Source: Tilletia caries (taxonomy: Eukaryota; Basidiomycota; Exobasidiomycetes; Tilletiales; Tilletiaceae). Taken from it: a DNA stretch of 64,000 nt. Below, piece by piece: positions 11,855-21,216 of this stretch. Below the pieces are notes generated by a model. That model made no database searches, was not told the origin of the DNA, and was given only the letters and a program-made list of their open reading frames with translations. How positions within the stretch are numbered: position 1 is the stretch's first letter; the number at the start of each line of letters is the position of its first letter. Made by a program: the position numbers and the translations under genes. The stretch is from assembly GCA_032718865.1 (NCBI GenBank), contig JALUTQ010000033.1:868001-932000 (forward strand), read 5' to 3'.

Positions 11855-12690
11855 TATAGTGGCTATTTCAGCGATAAGCCAACGAAAATTTGCATGGCTG
11901 AAATATTAACTATTAGTTTTTAGAGTAGCTATATCTCACTTACCTATACTAAGGTTGTCCCCGGAGTTGACGCGGAGACGAGGTTTTGCGGACTCTGCAC
12001 TCCTCCGACGGAGGGCTTCGCCGAAGGCGGAGCGCGGAGCTCACTTTCGAGAAATTTTTGATTTTAAAACAGTACGGAGTCCGCCTGAAGGACTCCGCCG
12101 GAATTTACACGGAGCGCGGAGTCGTTAAAATTATTGGCAATTCCGGCGGAATTTCCGACGGAGCTGTGAGGTCACGTGATGGTCGGAAATTAGGGGTCAC
12201 GTGACCTCATTTTGGGTGCGCTCCGTCGGACTGCAAAGAAAAATCCGCCGAAATGTGCAGAATTCCGAGAAAATAGACATTGTCGAGACACGCGCAAGGG
12301 ATAAAACAGGCATCATCATCCGTTGAGAACTTTAAAATAGCACTGGAGCCAATACCGCAACATTTTCAGAAGGTGAATGTATAGCTCTGATTATATTAGA
12401 GTCCCCTGAGAGCAACTTAACCCACCACTGCGCTGCGACGGAATTCCGAGCTCCGCATACACGGAACACGGAGGAATATTATGAAAACGCACAGAAAAAG
12501 CGCGGAGCGCGGAGCTGGGATTTCAACTTTTGTAAACTTCGGTCGGAACGCGGAGCTGGTTTTTTTCAGCTCTGTCTTAGTCTGCGGAGGCGGAGCCCTC
12601 CGCGTTACTCCGGGGACAACCTTAGACTATACTATTCCCGCCGAGGTGACCACCCACTATAACTTGACTATACTGTTTCGCAGAAAAGTG
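11855..12690 (-). mobile_element. CTATAGTGACTAT-family MITE, internal part, split
   Basis: 11855-11949 and 12625-12690 are the two halves of a stretch that is continuous at 33250-33425 and, reversed, inside 18502-19120. They are separated by the CGGAATTCCG-family MITE at 11950-12624. The outer end is missing: past GTGGTAACTCT the sequence runs into a flank shared with 33429-33553. Confidence 0.75.
11950..12624 (+). mobile_element. hAT-like MITE, CGGAATTCCG family
   Basis: Both ends carry TAAGGTTGTCCCCGGAGT (18-bp inverted repeat). The flanks are ACCTATAC and GACTATAC, a 6/8 match consistent with an aged 8-bp duplication. The empty site is preserved in the related sequences at about 33350 and inside 18502-19120 (CTTGACTATA). 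The interior consists of CGGAATTCCG, CTCCGCG and GGAGCGCGGAG words with no coding capacity. Confidence 0.85.
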
Positions 12691-12822
12691 GTAACTCTGT
12701 CTGGGGAAAAGGGGGGCGAACAAAGTGAATGTGCAGATGCGGGGTACATACCGGGACGCGGAACGCAGGAAGTAACGGCTGAAAGCTTCCAAGTCTGCGA
12801 CACGCCCGAACGGCGTCCATTG
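12625..12822 (+). repeat. Duplicated block shared with 33350-33553
   Basis: The end of the CTATAGTGACTAT element plus about 130 bp beyond it (from CTCTGTCTGGGG to CGGCGTCC) recurs at 33350-33553 with few differences. The two truncated MITEs therefore share their outer flank, so this is either a larger repeat unit or a segmental duplication and not two independent insertions. Confidence 0.7.
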
Positions 12823-13286
12823 TGGTCGGCTGAGCGCTCTGAGTGGTGCTGACGGGTGCTCGCCGACGAAGGCTCGCAAATCCTGTGGTCTGTGGACCAG
12901 CGTCGGATCAGGCTCAGGCCTCAGATCCGTTTCTCTCGCTGTCACATGCCGTGTTGGACCTCCTCTCGGTCATGACCTCGGCGAACCCCTAATACTGGCA
13001 CAACAGACAAGAAAGAGTAGTTGAGAAAGCGAAACACCAGATCGCTTTTGATCGTTGAAATTGCGAGAGAGTTCGACTGCTGCGAGAGCCCTAAGTGCCC
13101 AGGAATTGTGTACAGAAACCGAAAGAAACGATGAGGGAGGAAGATTGTTACAAAACCGTATGAGAAGCGCCCGATAGGACTCCGGCTGCCTGGCCTGGAG
13201 CCATGAAGAAAAGTCACTGGTCGAGGTCCAGAGTTCTGTTGAAGTCGTCGTCGTCGTTCTCGCGCTCCTTCTTGATGCAGCATGCG

Positions 13287-13922
13287 TTACAGATCGTTCT
13301 CGCCTGCCGGAAGCGAGACAATGCGGCCGTTCCGCACGTCTTGCACGGGCCGACTCTGACCGGGGATGTGGGGCGGGTCTTCCGAGCCGTCCTCGTGTTC
13401 AAACACCCTCTTCCTATTGGCCTCCTCCATCACCCGGTATGCTTCGGCGATCACCGCTTCGATTTCTTGAACTGTAACTTGAATCCGTCCGAGGTCCGCT
13501 CTCTTCATAGCGAGAGCGCCGGACTCTTCGTTCGCCCGCTCGCGCTTCTGCGCGGCGAGCGCCTCGGCGGAGTCGGCGTCCTGAGCGGCGCGCTGTGCCT
13601 TGGTGCGGAGAAGCTCGACCTCTTGCTCGTATAGGTCGGCGATTTTCCCGTAGGTTTGGAGTTGCGCCTGTGCGGTGGCCAGGTCGGCCGCGGCTGTCGA
13701 CACCTCCTGCCACGCCGGCATTGGAGAGGTAGGTGGGAGCTGTGAAACGCGGGAGAGCGTGATCTGTAATTGAGCTCGCCAAAACCAGGACGGCAGACAC
13801 TCACACGTTGAACTTTTTGGTTGTTGGACCGGGAGGAGATCGCGACGATGGATGTACTCGAAGGGGGAACGAAGCTCCGGGGGGATTTTCTCGAAAGGCA
13901 TTAGTAGACGAATTGGCTGCAA
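13287..13922 (-). CDS. Hypothetical coiled-coil protein
   Basis: An uninterrupted 211-codon frame from the ATG at 13922; an inner ATG near 13722 (MPAWQEVS) would give about 145 residues. The central part (LYEQEVELLRTKAQRAAQDA and on) is Ala/Glu/Arg/Gln-rich with heptad-like spacing, so a coiled coil is likely. A GTGAGT donor near 13804 with a CAG acceptor at 13740 suggests a 65-nt intron, but using it breaks the frame. In another frame, 13214-13402 reads PCKTCG...ICNACC, a CxxC-x14-CxxC pattern resembling a shortened GATA finger, which may be a C-terminal exon lost to a frameshift. No known family. Confidence 0.4.
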   Translation of the reverse strand: MQPIRLLMPFEKIPPELRSPFEYIHRRDLLPVQQPKSSTCECLPSWFWRAQLQITLSRVSQLPPTSPMPAWQEVSTAAADLATAQAQLQTYGKIADLYEQEVELLRTKAQRAAQDADSAEALAAQKRERANEESGALAMKRADLGRIQVTVQEIEAVIAEAYRVMEEANRKRVFEHEDGSEDPPHIPGQSRPVQDVRNGRIVSLPAGENDL

Positions 13923-14139
13923 GCTGAATTATGAAGATTTGGCGGTGGAGATGTCTGTTCCAATCCTTCTACATGTGTGAACCACTCACTACTTATAGAT
14001 CAGTGGGCTGCGTTATAGCAGTCACAAAGGGGAAGGGCCAGAGTGTGTCGACCGACTTCATCATTACTTGGACATTGCAAACTGTACTAGTTCTGTACAA
14101 AAGCGGCCCTGTTTGTTGTATGGAGCGTATCGACTATGG

Positions 14140-14280
14140 AGCTAGGAGATCTTGCTTGATGTATGAAGAGCATCGAGTTAGTTGATTCTTCGTCATGTAT
14201 GGAGAACATCGAGTTAGTCGATTTCATTTGGAGAGCATCAAGGGAGAGCATCGAGTTAGTCGAGTTAGTCGATTTCATTT
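14140..14280. repeat. Imperfect tandem repeat, GAGTTAGTCGA units
   Basis: Units such as GAGCATCGAGTTAGTCGA and GATTTCATTT recur four or five times with irregular spacing. No coding capacity. Confidence 0.6.
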
Positions 14281-14595
14281 TTCAGATCAGAAACCGTTGA
14301 GAAAATCGACTTTAGGATCGCAGCCTGGTCGTCGCCGCGTCTCAGACTGAAAATGATTTACTGAGATTTTGAGAGCTCGTCCTGCTTGTTCTCCTTCCTC
14401 TCTTGAGTCTGTGGATAAAGACTGAGCTCAAGTTGATCGGGTAGATGTCGAGCAGATGGATTTTATGTACAGACCCATCGGTATTTTGGCACAAAAATGG
14501 AAACCGTGATTGTATTCCAAGGAGAACGTCTGCAGAGCTGGTTTTCTGATATGTTGTTCGCCTTTGCGCGCGCTATCGATAGGGCCTCTTGCTGC

Positions 14596-15220
14596 CTAGG
14601 AACAGCTATCGGTAACACGGCGGAATGGCTTTGCAACCTTAAATTCAGGGGGTAACAAACAAACGAATTTGACCCTAGCGTCGAGATGGGCGGTGCGTCC
14701 TTCGACCTCTTGCTCGATCTCTGATCGGAAGTGAAGCAGGACGTAGGTCGTCCAATGTTCGCGTTGCTGTCCGCTCATCACGCTGATCGCACCGAGGAAG
14801 GCGTTCCCGCGTTCCCGGAAAGAAGAGTCGGTGTAGGCGGGTGGATGTCCGTGCTTGCCGCTGGCGCTTGCTTGGTGGGTCGCGTCGGCGGGCAGAGGCG
14901 TGTTCGATGGCCTCGTCGATCGCCATGTGCTCGTCGCCGCCGTCCTCGTTGTCGCTAACGTTGACGAGGTCGAGGTAGGGGTTGGCGCGGTCTGCGTGAT
15001 TGGGGGAACGGCCAAAATTGATGTCGTCGGGAGCTGCTGGGTGCTCAACCGTGTGAGCGGGAGAGTCTTGAACGGAATAGATGTCGGAGTCGACCTCGTT
15101 GTCGGTCTCCAGGACGAGGAAAGGGTTGTTTACCGTGCCGGGGCGCGTGAGGAGTGGGCTCCCCTGGTATGCGACTTGACGAGGGACGAGGTTGAGATTG
15201 TTTTAGGCGGCCATGACGAA
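14596..15220 (-). pseudogene. Decayed hypothetical gene
   Basis: Two minus-strand frames each look protein-like over part of their length. 15200-14800 reads an acidic stretch (VLETDNEVDSDIYSVQ, NVSDNEDGGDEHMAIDE). The other frame carries the continuation from about 14850 (AYTDSSFRERGNAF, LLHFRSEIEQEVEGR) and stops at 14596. A shift of frame near 14850 joins them. The likely start, ATGGCCGCC near 15213, is followed at once by TAA, another frame break. Function is unknown. Confidence 0.3.
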
Positions 15221-15389
15221 GACTGGGTAGCGTGGGCTTGACGACTGTGGTAGAACGAGAGCGCGGGAAGTGAGAGGGAGCAGAGCTGCTGCAGAAGAGG
15301 GAGCTGCTGAGAAAGGGGAAAGCGCCCAGGAGCAGTGAGGAGGGTCAAGGGTGAGCGGTCAGTGAGCCGACGCGCGTATTTATACCTTT

Positions 15390-16400
15390 GGCCTCGGCTC
15401 AGTCTACACGGCGCGCAGAGGGGGAGGGAAAGATAACGGTGTGCATTGCGCAGTTAGTATGAGGGGGAGAGGGAAGGCAGAAGCCGGGTTGAGTTGATCG
15501 TTGGTCGCCGGAGTGAGAAGGCGGTCGTGGGTCGGTGAAGAGGTGGTGGTAGAGAGAGAGAGCTGAAGTGAGGGAAAATTTCTGGTTTTGTGTGCTCCGC
15601 CAAGCACCGAGTGACATCGGTGATAGGGAGATCAGGTCCTTGGTCTTCCGGCGCTCGATTAATTTGATATTCGGGTAAACTAAAGCAAAATGGGTGTTTA
15701 GCCAACAGGCTCATTCCCGACCTTCTGAAGAAGGTTTACGGCTTTGCCCTATATAGGATTCGATCCCCTCAACCGTATCGTCACCTGACCCCTTATGTTT
15801 CTGACGGAGCCAGGTTCAACATTCAAGGATAAAATGTGCCCCAGTCAACCTCAATGCAAGTTTGTCGTCACTGATCAGGTTCAAACGCGCGAGAATTGAA
15901 TGAGACGGCGACTGGGGGCGACGACGGCAACGGGCTAGAGGGGTGAGACCAGGGCCGAGCGGGCAGAATGCGGCCGGCGGAGACGTGATCGGTGCTGCAG
16001 ATGCTGTTGGAGGAGGCGAGGAGGAAGAGCGTTAGGCCGTTAGCACAGTCACGTAATGCTCTGCGTTTGGAGCCGTTGAACTCACCGAGTCCCGCCTGAT
16101 GTGGCCTGTGACTTGTGAGTGAAGAGAACCAAAAGTGAGAGAGAGAAAGGGGGCTGAAGAAGGGAAAGAAAAGGAGGAGGGAAGGGCTTTTGAAAAGGGA
16201 CAGGGATTTTGACAAATAGATGCCGCTGATCGGAAGCTATCTCTGATACTCACGCTGGTTCTGCCGTGAATACGACGATCTTGATGAGAGAGTGAGGTCA
16301 TTGTCCCCGTTGCCGGCCACCCCACCTTGACCCTCGGCGCCTTCAACCTCCTTTGCTTTCAACGCCACTCCCGTCACGCAAAACGACATCCCCGCTACAG
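15390..16400. other. No gene recognised
   Basis: Purine/pyrimidine-skewed sequence with short Ser/Leu/Pro-rich frames only. Nothing recognisable. Confidence 0.35.
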
Positions 16401-16489
16401 GAGTCACAGTACAGGTCGGCAGATGGATGCATCAGAAGGAGCGGAGGAGTCGAGGGCGAGGGCCGGAGTCATACCCTACGCAAAAAGGC

Positions 16490-16764
16490 TAGAAGGAGGC
16501 GGTGCCATCGTGGAAGGATCTCTGGGGTCAAGAGAATGCGCGCACAGAATTGCCGGACTCCATCGCCAAGATTGAGTGAGTACTACCCTTACTCGCTCGC
16601 TCTCAACGCACGAACAACACCTCGCTGACTCATTTCTGCGTATCTTGATCTGCAGGACCTCCTCCCACCTCGCGACCATCCTCTTCTCCGACCCAGCTCC
16701 ACACGGTCTTCTAGAGGGCTTCTACTCCCACTTCCCACACTCGTTTTGGTCGGTCTCATCGTAA
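16490..16764 (+). pseudogene. Gene fragment, unrecognised
   Basis: A frame opening after TAG at 16490 reads SWKDLWGQENARTELPDSIA. It joins across a GTGAGT...CAG intron (16576-16654) to THLATILFSDPAPHGLLEGF-like sequence (written here approximately; the exon starts ETSSHLATIL) and stops at 16762-16764. Beyond it another frame continues plausibly (VGLIVTPTPFESEF), so a one-base shift near 16750 probably truncates the product. The upstream end is not visible. I do not recognise the family. Confidence 0.3.
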
Positions 16765-16884
16765 CCCCTACTCCCTTCGAATCTGAATTTACAAGCTTTG
16801 CTCCAGCAATTCAAGAACATTCAGTTCATCAATTTCACGAGACTGAGAGGAGCTCAAAGAGAGGGTACAAGGAGAAGATTGGGT

Positions 16885-17750
16885 TCACTGAAAGTGAAAT
16901 CGGAGAGGCTTGAGGACCTGAGAGTTACAGAAGAAAGGTTAGTCACTAAGTTCAGTCGGGAAGAAGGAAGAGGAAGAGACTCACCATTAGAAGATCCTCG
17001 CCTTCCTTGAGGAAGAACTTGAAGGAGTCTCGAGTCTTGTCGGGGACGGCTGCCTTGACTGCGCCTCCCATCGCGCATCCGATCAGGGCAGAAGTGATTT
17101 CCTGAGAAAGAGAGGAAGCAAATGGGTAAATCGGTAGTCAGCAACGAGAAGTCTGGGAAGAAGCAGAGAAAGAACTCACCGGGTCCACTTCGCCGACCTT
17201 TACATTGTCGTGTCGGCGTCGGGAAGGACGACGGTCCCGTCTGACTTGAGCATCTCGACTCTGGAAATTACAAGCAAGTGGAAAAAAAAAAAGAAGAAGA
17301 AAAATCAGTCAGATTTCAGTGCATCAGAGCAGAGCTAGGAGCGAGATGTACTTACGTGTAGTCCACCACGTCGCCCAGCTTGATCTTGAGAACGGCTGGA
17401 AGCAGGCGTGGAGGAACCTCCATGGAGGCATCGACCTGTATGTCATCTGCGCTGGCCGTCGCGTGGACGACCAGGCAGACTTTGTCGGAGGCAGTGATCG
17501 AGACCTCGTCGTCCTTGAGAAGGGGAAGATTGAGAACCAAAGTTGGGTTCTCCTTCGTGAGGATTGCGAGGGGAAGGGTTTGGGTCTTCCTCGTGCTGAT
17601 GTAGACCGTGGTGGTACCGCCGAGCTCAATTTGTGTGAGAACGTGCAGGATCGCGTCGCGGGACGAGTTGCTCTTCAGCTCGAAGGGATTGGCCGGTCCA
17701 ATCTGGCGGACGTCGATCTGTATGGGGACAAAAGTGGCAGGGGAGGTCAT
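16885..17750 (-). CDS. Hypothetical protein, 4 exons, single frame break
   Basis: Exons 17750-17356, 17260-17180, 17101-16985 and 16917-16885 have GTAAGT or GTGAGT donors and CAG acceptors. The phases close at every junction if one base is restored in exon 2, where the frame shifts between DADT and NVKVGEVDP. The predicted product is about 208 residues, begins MTSPATFVPIQIDVRQIG and ends PLRFHFQ. It has a beta-rich look (alternating polar and hydrophobic runs) and a small GCAMGGAVKA segment that could be helical. I see no known domain. Because everything but one base is consistent, the break could be a recent mutation or an assembly error. Confidence 0.5.
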
Positions 17751-17839
17751 TGTGATGAGTGAATGTAGATTGTGGGAAGGGGATAGAGGAATGAGGAAGG
17801 GCTGGGATACTACTAACAGAGGCCCGGGAGTCGGGGCCA

Positions 17840-18059
17840 CTTCCAGGATTGCCAGCCCTTTTATAACTTCTGCACGCTATGTAACATACCCTCAGCGGCG
17901 CATCAGAGAGTCATAAGTAACAACATGTTATTGCAGAACAGAGAAAAGTGACAACGAATGCCATAACAATGAGAGAGAGAGGAGCGGCTTGGAGCAGCGA
18001 GAAGAGATAAATCGAGAGGGGCAACAATCAGCAATTCAGCATGCCAAATGTACAAACGT
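17840..18059. other. No gene recognised
   Basis: Presumed 5' flank of the minus-strand gene ending at 17750. No motif can be defended. Confidence 0.3.
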
Positions 18060-18330
18060 CCAACGGGTTAGTCCGCTGGCCCATAGATTGGTCCGTTTGT
18101 CCTCTGAGTCTCTACTCCCCTCAGCCAATATTTCCTTGCGCTCACCCATTATTCACCCCCGTTCCCCCCTCATGCGCCCATAGGCAGGGCTCCGTTCCCC
18201 CCTCTTTCTGCCCCGTTTATTCAATACGAAGAGCCATTGTACCCCAATCTCATTGAGTCCGCTCGTCCTTTATAACATACGTTCGCCCTCTTCAACCCTC
18301 CGTTCCCCCGCTTATATATAAGGCAAGGAA
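18060..18330 (-). repeat. Word repeat, CGTTCCCCC/CGTTCGCC
   Basis: GTCCGTTTGTC, CGTTCCCCCCT and CGTTCGCCCT words recur along about 270 bp. The reverse-complement vocabulary (GGGGGAACGGA, GGGCGAACGGA) fills 26190-26490. No terminal repeats were found, so its status as a mobile element is inference from the resemblance to the other word-rich elements. Confidence 0.35.
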
Positions 18331-18501
18331 AAGAGACATTGTGCAACGAAAAGCTGGAGCATGGGGCATGGTGGCGTACATTGAAAGGCATATTGATGTA
18401 CATGAAAGTGCTAGAACATAAGTGCATGGATAGGTAGGGAAAGGAGGGCATGGGTTTGGAGCAGGAGAAATGGGAAAACTATTTTTTTAAAGTATGAGGG
18501 A

Positions 18502-19120
18502 CAAGGCTCGGCAAGCTACTAGAGTTACCACTTTTCTGCGAAATAGTATAGTCAAGTTATAGTGAGTGGTCACCTCGGCGGGAAATAGTATAGTCAAGTG
18601 AGATATAGCTACTATAAAAAAAACTAATAGTTACTATTTCAGCCATGCGAAATTTTTCGTTGGCTTTTTCGCTGAAATAGCCACTATAGTCACTTCCAGT
18701 AGCTACCTGTGACTAGTTCAGCACAAAGTGAGATCGACATAGTCACTATATGTGGCTATAAATGACTGGAACTACTATATAGTAACTATCCAGCAGCTGT
18801 CTCAGCCAGCCCCTGTCCAACACAAAAAGTTACATTTGGTTGAAATAGTCACTATATGTGGCTATGAGTAACTCAGATAGCGACTATATGTGACTTGGAG
18901 TAGCTGGAGCTACTACATAGTGACTATCTAGTGGCTATATCAGCCAAATGGGATTTTTCATAACTATTTCAACTATTAGTTACTCCGCGCCGATCTGAAA
19001 AAGTTATAGCTACTATTTTTTCTAGTCGGCTTCGCCGCCCAAAGTATAGTCAAGTTATCACTATAAGTTATAATTATATAGTTATCATAGTTACATAGTG
19101 AAGATAGTTGCCGAGCCTTG
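18502..19120 (+). mobile_element. hAT-like MITE, CTATAGTGACTAT family, complete
   Basis: A 619-bp element bounded by CAAGGCTCGGCAA and its complement TTGCCGAGCCTTG. A perfect 8-bp target duplication ATGAGGGA lies at 18494-18501 and 19121-19128. The interior is a dense run of CACTATA, GTGACTAT and AGTAACTA words, with no coding capacity. A second, reverse-oriented copy starts at 32837. It interrupts a minus-strand open frame, whose downstream sequence resumes at 18501. Confidence 0.93.
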
Positions 19121-19905
19121 ATGAGGGATCCTCTTCGACTAATCCGTATTTCCGTTGCTTTGCGAGACGGTCAGGATCAGTTGTAGCTGGAAATCGGTCT
19201 TCACGATGTCGGAGGCCAGGAGTTGGAGTGAAGAAGGCCAGAGCGTCTCGAGTTGCGTCGTCGTGGTTGGGCTGGCGTCGGCTTCCAGCGACGAGCTGAG
19301 TTAGCGAGGCTCCCGGGTCGACACTTTTAATACCAAAAGAGATTTTTACATAAGAAATCTGGTTTGAACTCATTACCGGCCAAAACGCTGTTACCTACTT
19401 CAGAGTCTGCATATGAAAAGTCAGTGCGTCATTACCCTCCTCGTCCTCTTCAAGAACAGAGTCGTCAATGAGGTCGGGGAGGAAGTCGTGCTGATCTTCG
19501 CCGTCATCCTCGTCGGATGAGGCGGAATCCTGGTCTTGTTCAGCTTCTGTAATGAGAAATTTACTTTTGGCCGCCGAGTGATGAAGAGACGATCGCGTTT
19601 TTTTTTGGTTTAATGTTTGGTCTCGGATGTTCGGCTTTGCCTTTGTTCCGTTTGTTTTGTGCCACTTTAGCTTTGACAGCTCGAGCTGCCGCTTTTTTGT
19701 CAGCTTGCACATGGCGCCACCATATGTTGAGTTTCTTGCGCCGCTCCGCCAAGAGCTTAGTGACCTTTTTTTTTGCGGTCAGGACACGCTTTACCGTTCC
19801 GATAGCGCATCATCATGCGCTTACGGACTTTTCGCGAGGGCCTCGGGACGGGCGGAGGGTAGTCGGGATGCTGGTGAAGGTCTGTCGGCATTGGAGATGT
19901 TGGCG
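19121..19905 (-). pseudogene. Decayed hypothetical gene, basic and acidic segments
   Basis: From the ATG near 19890 one frame reads MPTDLHQHPDYPPPVPRPSR, then RKRMMMRYRNGK. A one-base shift before a nine-A run (about 19772) leads into LLAERRKKLNIWWRHVQAD and a Lys/Arg/Ala-rich stretch. The next frame holds an acidic segment (EQDQDSASSDEDDGEDQHD). A further exon-like piece (DPGASLTQLVAGSRRQPNHD...) runs down to the MITE insertion at 19121. The order is consistent with one broken gene. No family is recognised. Confidence 0.35.
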
Positions 19906-19949
19906 AGTGGCGGATTAGAGTAGAAGCGGAGAGAAATCTAAGTTGGCTC

Positions 19950-21216
19950 TCTTTATTACCATTTCACAGTGTGGTCAGTGACGGTGTACTGAGTTACTGA
20001 CTACCCCGCATTGTTCGATTCTCGAGTCTCGAAGCATCATGCAATTTCGCGAGCCGCCACCCGTAATTCGCGGATGCTGTTTTGGTCCCACTCCACCTCC
20101 ACTCTCTACTCCGCACTCTCTGCAACTATTCGTATTCCCCACCGATGAGTGATGACCGATGTATAGCTCACAAAGTCACAAGTGAAATGAAGTTCACCGG
20201 TCTGACAAAACACTACGGGCCACCTTTCTGACATGACTTTCTTTCTTTCCTTCCCTATCCTCTTCTCTTCCCTTTGCCTGTCTTTGCTCCATCGTCTGCG
20301 CACGCCCTCGCCTCATCTTCCATCTTCCTGCCGGACCGCCTATCATCAACGTTGCTCGAATCGGGATCACCCCGGCTGTTCTGCTCTTGCTTGCGTCCGC
20401 CTGCCTTGCTGCTCCCGCTCCTCCTCGCCTCCTTCCGCGCGCTACGACGCTTCACCCACCACGGCCGCCTGCTCGGATCTACTCTGGTCTCGATTGCCAT
20501 GCTCGACTACGCTTTCCGACGTTCTTCCTTTGTTGCGTTTCCCGTTCCTTGACCATGCGCCAAACAGATGCCCCCGTCTCTCGATCACTCAATACTGACT
20601 TATTTTCACGTGTATGCTGGTGCGTTCAACCTGCTCCCCTTTACCGTTGACTCTTCCACCGTCAATTTCTTGCCCGATTCCGATGTGTCAACGTTTTCCC
20701 TTTGGCAGCTTCTCTCGGTTGTCCTTCCGTCTCATCCCATCGTGGCCCGTCCTCTTGCTTGCGTGGTTTTGGCCTTACAGGGTTCGGATACCGCCTTTGC
20801 GTTTGCCTCCCCTTGGGCCTGTCTCTAGAGTCTTGCTGTTCTTTGCAACTCAGCTCGTCTTGTCCGTCTTGTCTGCAAACATTCTCTTTGCGGTGAGGAT
20901 CATTCGCACCCGTAGCAGCACGTCCTGAACACTCGCGCTGACACCCACTCGTCTCTCTATCCTGTTTCTCCGCTCCTGTAGTCGGGATTCTCAGGACCCA
21001 CACTCCCTCTCCTGCACGCGGTCGTTCTTCTCTCGGCATGGGACTTGAGCTCGCACCCGTCCTTTTGCGTTCGCGGAAGCACTCTTCGTGGGAACGACGT
21101 GTCCTTGCGCTGTCCCTGCACCACACGTCACACCCTCTCGGACCGTCTTTCACGCTCCGTCTCTGTCCGCGCGAGTTGCATCTCCTTTTTCCACAACCCA
21201 ACTACCGAGCCGTCAA
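19950..21216. other. Pyrimidine-rich flank, no gene called
   Basis: Several overlapping Ser/Leu/Pro/Arg-rich frames on both strands are open because of composition. It probably contains the promoter and the 5' end of the MULE element; I could not find a terminal inverted repeat. Confidence 0.3.

Noticed and set aside
13214..13402. GATA-type zinc finger protein
   Set aside because: The loop between the Cys pairs is 14 residues, shorter than the usual 17-20, and it is in a different frame from the longer open frame.
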